64,000 bases of DNA. It comes from Corylus avellana. Taxonomy: Eukaryota > Streptophyta > Magnoliopsida > Fagales > Betulaceae. This document shows, piece by piece, positions 1 through 11,337 of this stretch. Each line of letters starts with the position of its first letter. The first letter of the stretch is position 1. Under the pieces are notes generated by a model. The model did not search any database, was not told the origin of the DNA, and saw only the letters and a program-made list of their open reading frames with translations. The stretch is from the NCBI RefSeq assembly GCF_901000735.1, contig NC_081545.1, forward strand, positions 14,248,919-14,312,918, in the 5' to 3' direction. The translations under genes and the position numbers were made by a program.

Positions 1-72
1 TTGACCTTGTGCACTTGCAGGTAAAACGTACAATTATTTACCTATTAATTTAGGTAGATATTTTGCACATCA
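1..72 (+). repeat. E1 5' LTR, last 72 bp
   Basis: Nearly identical to 6590-6662 and ends in GCACATCA, the same terminus as the downstream LTR. The rest of this LTR lies left of the window. Confidence 0.9.
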
Positions 73-78
73 AGTTTT

Positions 79-96
79 TGGCGCCATTGTCGGGGA
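79..96 (+). other. E1 primer-binding site, tRNA-Asp type
   Basis: TGGCGCCATTGTCGGGGA starts six bases after the LTR end. It matches the complement of the 3' end of plant tRNA-Asp (expected TGGCGCCGTTGCCGGGGA) with two mismatches. Athila-group elements typically use this primer. Confidence 0.8.
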
Positions 97-361
97 TTGC
101 GGCAAATTTTGTTAAAAATTATTTTCCTTTAGTTGTGTTATTTCAATTTTCAGTTTTTAATTTAGTTGTTTTTAAAAATCAAAAATATTTTTCGTTTTCC
201 CTAAGTTTTCTATTTTCTGTTTAAGGTTGCGGATTGGCATTCTATGATTGCGATCAATCGTCAGCCAAGTGCGATCGAACGCACCAACCTGCGATCGGGT
301 ACAGTTCCAGGGAGCATCCGGACCAGTAGTACTAAAGCTGCCTAACTGAAGAATAATTCAG

Positions 362-1735
362 TTGATGCAAGGTCGTCAATCTCAAGCCTCAACCGTTATT
401 CCACTCGATCCTGAAATTGAGCAGACAATTCGACAACGACCTAGAAACAAAGAAGAAGAAGAAGAAGAAAATGATATGGAAGACTTGCAAGAGAATCCAA
501 TGGGACCAAGACCATTACAAGCAAATCCACCACGGGTGAGGAGACCAATGAAGCAGCCATACGTTCCAGCAAACCTCCATCAACCCTCATGTATAGCATA
601 TCAACCAGAGGTGGATGGCAGCTATTATATCTTCCCTTAAATCCTTAATGCATTGACTCACTTTAGAGGCATAGCTACAGAGGATCCCAACTTTCATCTC
701 AAGGAATTCTTTGATTTATGCAAGTTGCAGTATGTCCAAGGCCTTACTCCAGAGAGACTCAGGTTAGTCCTCTTTCCTTTTTCCTTGAAAGATAATGCTA
801 AACTGTGGTAGAATTCCTTGCCTATTGATTCCATCCATACTTGGGAAGAATTAACCACCAAGTTTCTGAATAGGTTTTTCCCAGCCCAGAAGACAAAACA
901 ACTTAAAAGGGAACTTCAAATGTTCCAACAACGAGACGAAGATTTGTTCTTTGAGGCCTGAGATCACTTCAATTCCTTGCTCCTAAAGTGCCCACATCAC
1001 AACATCCCTCAAGATGAGCAGGTACAAATTTTCTATGAAGGATTAGATGATACTAACAAGGGATGGTTGATTTAGCTTGTGGAGGAACACTTATGGAGAA
1101 GAGTAGTGAGGAAGCTGTGGAACTTTTCGAGACATTAAGTGAGCGTTCACAGCAATTATGTTCAAGAGGAAGGAGAGGAATCAAAAGCAAGGGCATGTAT
1201 GAAGTAAACCTCAATGGGGGATCAACCAATCAGTTGGCTATGGTAGAAAAGAAATTGGATATGATTGTCAAGGCCATGACTGTTTAGAAAATCTCACCTC
1301 TACAACAGGACACACCAACCCAGGTATGTGCTATCTGTTCCCATTTAGATCACACCACTGAGACGTATCCTTTTGCAGCGCAAGAAGAGGTGAATTTTGT
1401 GGGACAAAACAATTATCCCCACTAGAACAACCCATACTCCAATACTTACAATCCAGGATGGCGTAACCATCCAAATTTGTGTTGGCGCAATAATCAAGGA
1501 CAGCAGAAAGGGTCCCAACAAGCAAGCCAACCAACTCAAGAGTCAAAGATGAACCAACTGGAGAATATGATACACAATCGGGTGACTTCACAACAACAAT
1601 TCATGACTGATCAAAAACAAGTGAATACAAAGACTGATCAAGCCATTCAAAAACTGGAAGTGCAAATGGGTTAGATGGTAAAGGAGTTGAGTGAGAGGAA
1701 GCAGTGAGAATTTTCAGCTCAAACAATACCTAACC
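362..1735 (+). pseudogene. E1 gag (Athila-like), several in-frame stops
   Basis: The conceptual protein follows the Retrotrans_gag pattern of Athila elements: FHLKEFFDLC, then LRLVLFPFSLKDNAKLW, then TWEELTTKFLNRFFP, then a KCPHHNIPQDEQVQIFYEGL-type segment. A zinc-knuckle remnant (CAICSHLDHTTETY, last Cys replaced by Tyr) lies near 1329-1370, followed by a Gln-rich region. In-frame stops include TAA after the first ~92 codons, TAG near 809 and TGA near 960, so no full Gag can be made. The product would be the structural protein of the virus-like particle. Confidence 0.8.
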
Positions 1736-2084
1736 CTGGGAGTCACCAGCAGCTGAAGGCAGCCACAATTCTAAGAGGTCTTGCTCCTACAAGGGCACTT
1801 GAGCCAAATTCTGAAGAGCTCAAGTGCAGCTCTTCACACTAGGAGCATTACAGTCACAAGTAGACGCGTTTGAGTAGTCAAGAACCGCAAGCGCATCTAC
1901 TCAAAATAGTGGTACTGAAGCCACTGAAGGCGGTAACATCTTCCCTCTTGTTTTCTTCATATTACTTTCTTTACCTCCCATATGTCTCAATTATCCTTTA
2001 TGTTTTGTTTTCATTATTGACCTTTATTTTACTTTTCATTTGTGTAGTCTTTTTTTAAAAAAAAAAAAAAAAAAATTGACATTC

Positions 2085-2265
2085 TGTTACTACGATCGAT
2101 CGCAACATGTATGCGATCGAGCGCAATAATCGAAGGGTGCCTAAGATACTTTCTGTCAGTGCGATCGAACACACCTTAGGTGCGATCGAGTGCACATGAC
2201 CCACACACGCACACCTCTGGCCGAATGCGATCGAGCGCACCAAGTGTGTGATCGAGCGCACTCGG
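2085..2265. promoter_or_regulatory. E1 internal cluster of GCGATCGAGCGCA motifs
   Basis: At least six close copies of the near-palindromic, CpG-containing motif TGCGATCGAGCGCA fall within 180 bases. They lie about 290 bases upstream of the second ORF of E1. The same motif fills the U3 part of the E1 LTR (5503-5655). It resembles an internal copy of the LTR regulatory region that could drive the downstream ORF; that role is inferred. Confidence 0.45.
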
Positions 2266-2552
2266 ACAACAGGGCAAGTGACCTATTTTAGGTCACTTTT
2301 TCCCCTGACCCCATAACTATTTCTCCTGGCATCGTACAGGATCTCCCCACACCCACCTGCGGCACTCGTACTCCTCCCATTTTTCTCCTATTTTTCACCA
2401 AATCCACCACACCACCACCACATAGGTCACCTCTCTGGCCACCATACTCCTATTTTTCCACTGCATTACCCACAACCCCTTCACCATTCCCATTAACACC
2501 CATCTTCAAACAACTCACCCAACCTCCAAATTTCTTTTATTTTCTTGCAATT

Positions 2553-3818
2553 GTGGGTGATCACCCACCCACATTGCCTCTGTGTTGGGTTTTTTCTTAT
2601 CCTTGCAGGGATTTTTGGGCATCATTTGCTGCATTTTGTTTTTGTGGTCATCAGAAGTGCACACCACCTGTTCGACAAAAGTCCCCAATGAAGCTCAAAA
2701 TGCCTAAAACCCGTGCTTCATCATCCCGGGGGTCCGAGACCCATGTTATTTCTCCCCCGCCCACTTTTGCGGAGCGGGAGCTGCTGTTTGAGACTACGTT
2801 CGCCATTCGCGAAGACTTTCAAAACCATGAGGTGACTCAATGGGCGGTCGCCGAGTTTAAGCGAAGGGGACTCAAGAAGCTCTTCAAACCGGTCACCTCC
2901 ACCGCCTACCAGAAGTTGGTCATTGAATTTTATGCCAATATTTCCCATGACTATGACAACCCGGCTGCTCTCTCCTCAAAGGTGCAAGGCTAAGTTGTTG
3001 ATGTGACTAGAGCCGACATTGCCGCCGCCCTTCATTGCAATGATGAGCATCCTCCAGAAGCTGCACATCTTGCCGATCAACCGCCCCGATACTATGTGGC
3101 GAAAATCATTGAAGATATGTGCCAAGGGCACTATACGGATGCCCACCATAATGCCGGTAGCCGGTCTACGCTACCTTGAAGGCTGTGGTTTGTGGACTCC
3201 GTTTTGCACCGCAATGCCTTCCCTTTGGGACACAAAACTCAAAGGCGTGATCAATTTTTACAGACCCTCTACACCTTCCACAAGGATGCCTGGTACTTCA
3301 TTCCCGACATCATTTGGAACCAAATCCATAAATTTTGGAATGGAGTGCACATTGGGGGAGCAGAGTCCACACACTCATGGGGGTTGCCTTTCCCATACTT
3401 GATCACATACATTCTTCTGAAAAAGGGCATTAAGGGCACCGCAGCTGATGAGCCAGTCACCACCGCTCCCATATACGGCATTCACCAATGGAACAAGAGC
3501 TGCTCCCATATGCCCCGCGCACCTCTAGAAGCTGGTGAAGAGGCGGACGAGGCCGAGCCAATGGTAGAAGATGAACTGGCAGCTGAGCCGGTAGCAGCAA
3601 ATGAGGTGGAGGCCTCGTTTGACTTTCAAGCTGCCCAATACCACTCCCTTTGGGAAGAAATGGTGGGTCTTTGGAGAGAGCTGGCTGATCAAAGAAGGGA
3701 GGCTCGGGAAGATAAGGCACTAATGGATCAACGCTTAGCTGCCTTGGAAGAATTGATGCAAACCATCCTAAGCCATTTGCCACTACCATCTGGGGCATCT
3801 ACTTCTGGACAACATTGA
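2553..3818 (+). pseudogene. E1 second ORF, 'putative plant transposon protein' type
   Basis: Starts with ATG at 2553 and codes for a protein with the segments PPTFAERELLFETTFAIRED, a KLFKPVTSTAY region, HKDAWYFIPDIIWNQIHKFW and SWGLPFPYLITYIL. It ends in an acidic and coiled-coil-like tail (EDKALMDQRLAALEELMQTI). This matches the domain found downstream of gag/pol in Athila-group elements and annotated in databases as a putative plant transposon protein; its role is unknown. A TAA near 2991 replaces a CAA present in the second copy at 39111, and a TGA lies near 3177. The second copy in this window is at 38690-39946. Confidence 0.7.
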
Positions 3819-5296
3819 GATGGGACCATTGTCTAGCTGAAGACGTAAAACTTAGCGCTCATGGGAGGCACCCTATAATTTATCTTTTTCTTTTGTTTAA
3901 TGAGTTTTCAGTTCAATTTTTTTTATTTAGTTTTAGTTTTGTTTCCTTTTACTTGTTTATGTATTTTATTATTTTGCAGGGACAAGTGTGCTTCACTTCA
4001 AGTTTGGGGGTGTGCTATGAGCCATGCTTTCCAAGACTATGTCCACCATCTCCTGGGTACATTCTTTCCTTTACTTAAACATATTGGGGACAATGTGTCA
4101 TTTAAGTTTGGGGGTATGGGCACACACATGTTCACACACACTTTGTCCAATTTCATGTTATTTGTTTTGTGTTGTTGTTAATTAAAAAAAAAATAAAAAA
4201 AAAAAGTTTATGCACGTTCTTGTTGCTTAAAAATTTTAAGTTGATCTAAAAAGAATTGTGATTTGAATTCATCAATGGGCTTAAAATTTTGAACACATAA
4301 TCTGATGAGTGAATCTGTTAGTTGGTTACTTGTTGAGGATAGTTGAAAAATCACATGTTTGATCTAAGCACTCAAGCACATTAGCACATAATTTGTGAGG
4401 AATGACATGAGGTCTAATATGTGTGTTTCTGCATCTTGGATGAAATTGGATGACTTATTAGATGACACTATGGCATATATTGTGATGAAAAAAAAAACGA
4501 AGAAGAAGAAGAAGAAGAAGAATGAATAAATGATCATTGATGGCTTTTCACTGAGTAACTGGACCTCTTGCCTCAAAGCATTGAGTGTTCACATCAAAAG
4601 GTGAAAAATTGTTGATTTGATCAATGTCATGGTTAGTTGGTTTTGTAGCCTTTTTGACTCGAGTTAGTAGGTCCTTAGGGGTGTCTTTACACCAAATGAC
4701 CTAAAACCATCTGGTTTGGGAGCCATTGACTTAACACTCGCTACAAAGGTCAAATAGAAAGCTTAAGGGAACCAACATTGCACAACCAGACCAAAAAGAA
4801 AAAAAGAAAAAAAAAAAATGCTAGTGTGTCATTCTAATAGGAATTTCAGTGAATTCTGAGATAAGGAGACATTGCATATTAGAAAGATTTGGAAGTCTCA
4901 TAATTTTGTACTAGTTCAGTGTACACAAATTTCAAACTTGTGATGATTTAGCATGTCTTTTGTAAGTAATTGCACTTTGAGATTCCAATTCATTGTGAAG
5001 ATGGAGTTCATCTTTTTAAGTTGCTTATGAATGAAAACCATGATCTTGAAGTGATGCTTTAATTTTTGGAATAACATGAACTCTTGCATGATATTTGTGG
5101 GTAACATTTCTGAACAACCCTCATGAGACTTCACTCGTCCTCTAGGGAATTCCTAAAGGTTTAAAATGCTTATTACATATGCTAAATGCAATCGTACATT
5201 CCACGAAAGATGGATTTATCTTTTGTTTTCTGTTTTTCCATTCTTGTTTTTAGTTTTGTATTGCTAAGGGACTAGCAATATGTAAGTTTGGGGGTG
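3819..5296 (+). other. E1 long 3' noncoding region with repeated polypurine-like tracts
   Basis: About 1.5 kb without a convincing ORF. The string AAGTTTGGGGGT occurs near 3999, 4107 and 5285; the last copy directly precedes the 3' LTR and is the presumed polypurine tract. The first two sit in a conserved stretch with ACATTGGGGACAATGTGTCA near 4080. The same arrangement occurs in E5 (40131, 40228, 41407) and, more diverged, in E3 (near 22200-22290, minus strand). A (GAA)n tract lies near 4498-4522. Confidence 0.6.
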
Positions 5297-6662
5297 TGAT
5301 AAGTGCTAAAATATTCATATTTTCAGCCCTTAACTTGTATGTTTTAATCCTTTAGTTTTAGTTAATTAGGCCGTTTTAATTTTTTTTTTTTTTTTTTTTG
5401 TGTGTTTTTTATACTTTTGCAGGCTTTTGGAAGAAAATGAAGTAAATCTAGATGATTTGGGCTCAAAGAGAGAAGATGGAAAAAATTGGAGCTCCCTGAC
5501 ACTGCAATCGATCAGAAGGTACCTGCGATTGAGTGCAATATCCGAGAGGATTAAACACAAACAAGGCCAAGAGCGATCGAGCGCAGGACAGAAGAAGGAT
5601 CGATCGTAGATCCGCGATCGAGCGCACACGGGTTGCGATCGATCGCACCCGTGCGTAGGAGACACATTAGGTGGCGGCCAGATTGTCCCTCATTCCATAT
5701 TAGGGTTTTCCAACTCCCAATCGTAATAGGTATGAAAACCCTACGAAATCCCTAGGTTTACTGCTTTGTCAACGGCTTCTAAAACCTATAAATAGATCCT
5801 TCAGCCTCTAGAATAGATATGCTTTGTAAGGAGAAGAAGAGGAGCTCTTGAAGTTCAAGTCACGAGTTTATTATTTTCTTATCTTTTCTTTTATTTCATG
5901 AAGATGTTTAACATCAATTTTATGAGTAGCTAATTTAATTAGTAGGGCTAGATTGAAGCCCTAGTTATGTTTAGTTAATATTTTAATATTGGCGCCCTTG
6001 TGGTAATCTTGTTGTGCTATTTAACTTGATTAATGCCTACTTGCATGAATTCCTCATATGTGTGTGCCTGATCAACATATGCATGTGGTATGGACTAGTT
6101 AGTTAAATCAATTTGGATGGCTGAGTCCTGGGTTTAACATAAGTAACAAAAGAATCCACACCGCGATTCTTGGGTTAATCAACATGGGGAATCGGGAGTA
6201 TATGCCATGCCCTAGGCCTCATGTGTTTGTCGATTTCGATAGAACATATGCTTTCCTAAGGAACAACTTAGTATATACCAAGCTAAATCCTTTAGAAAAG
6301 AGAAGAGTTAGAGTATACGCCATGCCTAACTCGTTGCTTAGGAAAATCTATAGCCTTAGGAGTATACGCCATGCCCTTAGGCTGACAAACATTAGATATG
6401 CATAACATGATCAAAGCATTGGCATATTGTTATATTAGCTAAATATAATTAGTGGTGGATATCAAAGCCCTACCCTTTATTATCATCACTTAACCAATCA
6501 ATCTTTGTTTGACTTAAGGAATTTATTTTTAAACATAAATTCAGCAATTCTCGTGGGAATGATCATGTACTTGCACCATATACTACTATGTTGACCTTGT
6601 GCACTTGCAGATAAAACATACAATTATTTACCTATTAATTTAGGTAGATATTTTGCACATCA
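5297..6662 (+). repeat. E1 3' LTR (1366 bp)
   Basis: Bounded by TGATAAGTGC and GCACATCA, which form a short inverted repeat, and preceded by a polypurine-like tract. A TATAAATA box lies at 5787-5794. Upstream of it, 5503-5655 holds repeated GCGATCGAGCGCA-like motifs. Near 6195-6380 a motif containing GTATACGCCATGCC occurs three times. The last 72 bp match the window start. Confidence 0.85.
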
Positions 6663-7336
6663 CACTCATCCTTTGCCTGATAGTAAGCACCTTATCATGA
6701 GTATCTTAAAACATTTCAGGCCACAATGTTTGTCTCTCACCAATGTTATCCCAATACAAGGGTGATTGACACTTACGTCTACAAAGTGCTTCGAGAGTCT
6801 CCGTTCGAAACGATTGCTGGTGATACTCTATATAGTCAGACTATATTCTGAACATATAGTCTTGCCAACTTATCCATCAGATCCTTGACCTTCATGGGGA
6901 TGAAATGAATGTTCTTCGTGAGACAATCGACCACCACCCAATTGGAGTCTTCTCCTGTAGCTACCTGGGGTAGTCCAAAATAAAATCCATGGCTATCTCA
7001 TCCCACTTCTACTTAGATACAAGCAACGGCTTGAGTGTCCCCGCTGGTCATTGATGGTCTGCCTTCACTTGTTGACAGGTTGGGCATTAATCCATATACT
7101 TCGCAATGTCCTACTTCATATTGTTCCACCAATATGTTTCCTTCACATCCTTGTACATCTTGGTACTTCCGAGATGTACAATATACAAGGAACGATGAGC
7201 CTCGCTCATAACCTTCTTCCTTAATCCATTGCCATCTGGCACACATACTTGCTTGAAATGGGAGAGCAATCCATAATTCTTGAGGCAAAATTCTTGCGCC
7301 TTCCCTTCTCCTAGCAATTACTTGATCTTTGAGCAC
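6663..7336 (-). pseudogene. E2 integrase, truncated
   Basis: The conceptual protein shows the HHCC-region segment HRSLYIVHLGSTKMYKDVKE, followed by CPTCQQ-like residues. It then shows a core start resembling WDEIAMDF and a stretch equivalent to SIVSDRD. Near 6665-6740 a block like SPLYWDNIGERQTLWPE matches the region after the catalytic core in gypsy elements, so part of the core is deleted. The reading stops at the E1 LTR. No functional enzyme is possible. Confidence 0.75.
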
Positions 7337-7438
7337 TCTGAGTCCTCCAACTAAGTGGCCTTAATTCTCTCAAGCAATTCTGACTGAATCACTAAATTAG
7401 ATAAGAGTGTCGGTGCACCTTCATTCACTACCTCTAGC

Positions 7439-8880
7439 CTAATCCTTGCAAACTCCAAGAGCATGCTCAATTGTTGACTTCCTACTCAGTGTGTCAGCGA
7501 CTACGTTGGCTTTTCCAGGATAATAATTGATTTCGCAATCATAATCCTTTATCAGCTCCAGCCACCTTCTCTGCCTCATTTTGAGCTCCTTCTGAGTGAT
7601 GAAATACTTCAAGCTCTTATGGTCCATGCAGATTTCGCATCTCTTGCCATACAAATAATTCCTCCAGATCTTTAAAGCGAACACGACCCTAGCCAACTCC
7701 AAGTCGTGTGTGTGGTAGTTATGCTTATAAACCTCCTTCTGGCGTGAGGCGTAGGCAATAACATTGCCGTTCTACATGAGTACGTACCCCAATCCTTTCT
7801 TGGAGGCATCGCTATATACTATGAAATTCTCAGATCTCGTAGGTAGAGCTAACATAGGAGCAATTATCAATTGTGTCTTCACCTCTCGAAAACTCTTCTC
7901 GCATTCATCCGTCCAAACGTAGTGGGCATTCTTCTTGGTGAGTGCACTTAGTGGTCTTGATAACTTTGATAAATCTTTGATAAAGCGTTGGTAATAACCA
8001 ATGAGTCCTAAGAAAGTCCGGACTTCGAATACGCTGGTTAGACTACTCCATTCAACTACTGCCTTAACCTTCTCCAGGTCGACTGCCACACCTTTGTCAG
8101 AAATCACATGTCCTAGGAAAGATACACTATCTAGCCAAAACTCGCACTTCTTTAGTTTGGCATAGAGTTGCTCTCTTCGAAGCCTCTCTAGTGCCTTCCG
8201 TAAATGATCCTAGTGCTCCTCGTGCGTCTTTGAGTAAATCAAAATGCCGTCGATGAATACCACCATGAACTGATCTAAGCAGGCATGAATGACTATGTTC
8301 ATTGTGTCCATAAAGACAACTGGCACGTTAGTTAGCCCAAAAGACACGACCAAAAGCTCATAGTGTTCATAACGAGTTGTGAAGGCCATCTTAGGAATGT
8401 CCTCTAGCCTGAGCATATATCAATCTTACAAAATATGTACGCTCCTTGCAGCTGATCCAATAGATCGTCAGTCCTTGGCAAAGGATACTTGTTCTTAATC
8501 GTAACCTTATTTTGCTCACGATAGTCGATGCACATCATCATCGACCCGTCCTTCTTCTTTATGAACAAAACTGACGCTCGTCATGGCTATGAGATAGGGT
8601 GAATAAACCCCTAGTCCAATAGGTTCTGTAGCTAGTCCTTCAGCTCTTTCAACTTTGAAAGCGCCATCCAATATGGTGCCTTTGATATAGGATTGGTACT
8701 TGGTACAAATTTGATTCCAAACTCGACTTCTCGTTGGGGTGGTAGTCCAACATAGTCTGTTGAGAAGACGTTTGGAAAGTTCCCCACCACGGGGATATCT
8801 TGTAAGTTATTCTCTTACTCCTTTGACGGGGTAATGAAAAATGCCAAGAATGCCTGACCTCCTCCTAGAATAAGCTTTCT
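7439..8880 (-). pseudogene. E2 reverse transcriptase and RNase H, degenerate
   Basis: Segments in order on the minus strand: a [24 protein letters not shown] start (~8560-8480), then [20 protein letters not shown], then [20 protein letters not shown] (8290-8210). Next come VRTFLGLIGYYQRFIKDLSK (~8040-7960), the RNase H start IVYSDASKKGLGYVLM, and [20 protein letters not shown] with the [20 protein letters not shown] end. The catalytic FIDD box reads FIDG, so one of the two essential aspartates is lost. Several stops and shifts separate the pieces. Confidence 0.85.
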
Positions 8881-8883
8881 GGC

Positions 8884-9096
8884 CTAAACGGCCGAAATGG
8901 TGGGAGGTAAGGACCTTACTTGCGATCTGATGAACGTGACTTCCCCTTCTCCCCATGGTCTGAGCATAGCTTGCTTACAAGCGCAATTGATGACCACAGA
9001 ATGCTTAGCCAGCCAATCCATCCTAAGAAAAATGTTGTAACTATTCATTGGGAAAACAACTAAGTATATAGGAAGAACCCTTCCACAGATGCTCAC
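8884..9096 (-). pseudogene. E2 retropepsin C-terminal part
   Basis: The segment YNIFLRMDWLAKHSVVINCA corresponds to the conserved DVILGMDWL-type end of the gypsy aspartic protease. The active-site region upstream (~9100-9290) is scrambled. A decayed zinc knuckle (CYQCSQFGQFNKDY, with His replaced by Gln) lies at about 9380-9440, just before the inserted solo LTR. Confidence 0.65.
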
Positions 9097-9451
9097 AGGG
9101 CATCCACAAACTACACGCTTACAAACTACAGTTTTTCCTACCGAGGTAGCTACAGCGAGACCGGTTTCTAAAGTTCATACTACAAGTCTAGACAGTCTCA
9201 CAAACATGATAGATACTAAGAGTAGGTAGCCCTTGAATCAAATAAAACTTATGCTTCAAATCCAAGTATAGGGATGGTACCAGTCACCACTTCAGATCCC
9301 CCTTCTGCTTCTCTAGGAATAAGTGAGTAGACTCATGCTAGCGCTAAAGGTCTTTGGGTGTTCCTTAGCAGAGGGACCGCCTTGCTTGTGTAGTCCTTGT
9401 TGAACTGGCCAAACTGACTGCACTGGTAACACGTCCCAACACCCATCCTAC

Positions 9452-11332
9452 TGTTGGGATCGATGCGTATGTTTATGAAAGTAAACTTCAAAAAATTTTC
9501 TTCTTACACAGCAAAATAAACATGACCCCCAAAATCTTTTACCATCAAGACAAACATGCTTAGATCTTAGGAAAACATATAAGTTATAATTACTTACATG
9601 TAGATTCAGCCTCTCCTAGGCATAAGGGCGTAGAAGTATCCATTGATTTTTCCGTAGGTGTTGGAATAAGTAGTTGAAGTTCCACCATGCTTGCAAACTT
9701 CATGTATTCGTCCACACTCATCTCACCTTCTTTGTGTTCTTCGTGTTTTTTGTGTTCTTCATGAACTTTAAGAACATCTTTATCTTCTTCATCATATTCA
9801 TGAAGGATTTCTTGAACAATTGAGTGTAGATCAAGGTCAAGAACTTCAAGATATTCTATCAATTGGGGTGAAGATTTCTCCATATGATCTTCTCTTTGAT
9901 GACTGAATATGATTGTAAGTGTGGGCTCACAAAGTTTTCTCAAGAACAAGAGAAAAACTAGAAGCAAAACTTTGGAGAGAGAAAATCCCTTCTTGGCCGT
10001 GTATACACTCTAGAGAGAGAGTGAAGTTATGTTTTTGTCTTTCACAAAATTCACAACCCCTTTGGAATTAATTCCATATAGCCCAAAGTTATTTAACAAG
10101 CCCAATGAATTAAAATTATAAGCCCAAGGCTTTATTTTAATTCCTTAGCCTATTGGAATTAAATTATGAGCCAAGTGCTCTATTTAATTCATTTTCTCCA
10201 ACTAACTAACAAGTTTAAATAAATCTTTTGTCCCATGTTTTATTAAAATAAAACATCACAATTAATAAATAAATACTCGAGGAACAATATAATTTCTAGT
10301 CAATTTATATGAGTTCAAAGAGGGACCTAAGGCAAAATATCATTAGCTTAATAGGCTTGTGAACATATCTTTCAAGATCATATCACACGACACTATTTAA
10401 TCACAATTAATTCCACTAAATAATTGTGACTGGACTTCAATGATTATTTTTGATTTAATCAATCAATCCATATGATGTTCTTATTGCATGTTATCCCCCC
10501 ATTGAATCATTCCGAAGTCGAACCAAAGTCTTTTCTAACTATCATTTTGTTCACTATCTCTTTTCCTTGAGTTACTGATTTAAATTCATGATTATCCCAA
10601 TGTACCTTTGTGAGATAACATCTCACCTTGTACATATATAAGTTTTCAGTATACCTATTGAAAACATTCGAGACTGAGCTTTTAGGATAATCTTTCCCAT
10701 TGTATCTAAAACAAGGGGAATATTCCTTATCTCTTTGTTCTATGACAAAAGATTTGGATTCCTTCTTGAAATTGGTATTCCCACAATGTTAGGTGTGATT
10801 ACCCAACGTATTGAGTACTATTGACCGATAATAGGTCTCACTCTTAGATACATCTAAGTAATCAACATTTCACATCGGAGTTCACATACTTCTCAGAATT
10901 TAGAGTAAATGTTAAGACATCATGCACGTACTTCAATTGTTATAACAATATATACAATCGATGACTCACATAGTCTTGTTCGGTGTATCGCATAACCTTG
11001 CCAATACCCTAACATATTAACCAGAAGCCTCCCTACTTCTCATGACCAAGATAAGTCACTTGAGGTTTAACATATTATAGTCTAGATGCAATTCCCAATT
11101 CCATTTCTGACTACGAAGAACAAGTTTTATAAGTTGCAAGGACTTTTGAATATGATATTCTGTGATACACACACCATTATTCAAATACAATGCATCTTAG
11201 GGATGTCACATGCATATAATTGGGCAATACCCAATCACATATATATGCCATGTAAGAATAAGTATATATGTCTTTTTGTTCTTTTCAAAAACTCTGTCCA
11301 ATCAATTGGATTTTTAAACACAATTCCCAACA
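9452..11332 (-). mobile_element. Copia-type solo LTR inserted in E2 gag (1881 bp)
   Basis: Ends are TGTTGGGAT and ATTCCCAACA, an inverted terminal repeat. The 5-bp target duplication CCTAC is perfect at 9447-9451 and 11333-11337. Removing the LTR rejoins E2 gag. The reverse complement matches the split LTR at 34351-35483 plus 59477-60214, which is almost the same length (1871 bp); strand is set from that copy. A Lys/Glu-rich reading frame on the minus strand at 9590-9967 is probably accidental. Confidence 0.9.
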
Positions 11333-11337
11333 CCTAC

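Larger units (their letters stand above)
1..6662 (+). mobile_element. E1: Athila-like LTR retrotransposon lacking pol, 5' LTR cut by window edge
   Basis: The last 72 bases of the 5' LTR recur at 6590-6662, which fixes the two LTR ends. Between them lie a tRNA-Asp-type primer site, a decayed gag, a CG-rich spacer, a second ORF of the 'putative plant transposon protein' type, a long noncoding 3' region and a polypurine-like tract before the 3' LTR. No protease, reverse transcriptase, RNase H or integrase was found, so the element could only move with help from another element. Its 3' end abuts a broken gypsy integrase (E2), so it probably inserted into E2; the left target duplication lies outside the window. 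Confidence 0.85.

Noticed and set aside
6184..6405. 73-codon ORF in the E1 LTR
   Set aside because: Made from the repeated GTATACGCCATGCC motif; no protein family and inside an LTR.
9590..9967. 125-codon Lys/Glu-rich ORF on the minus strand
   Set aside because: Lies wholly inside the solo LTR 9452-11332; low-complexity KHEEHKEGE repeats and no known family.
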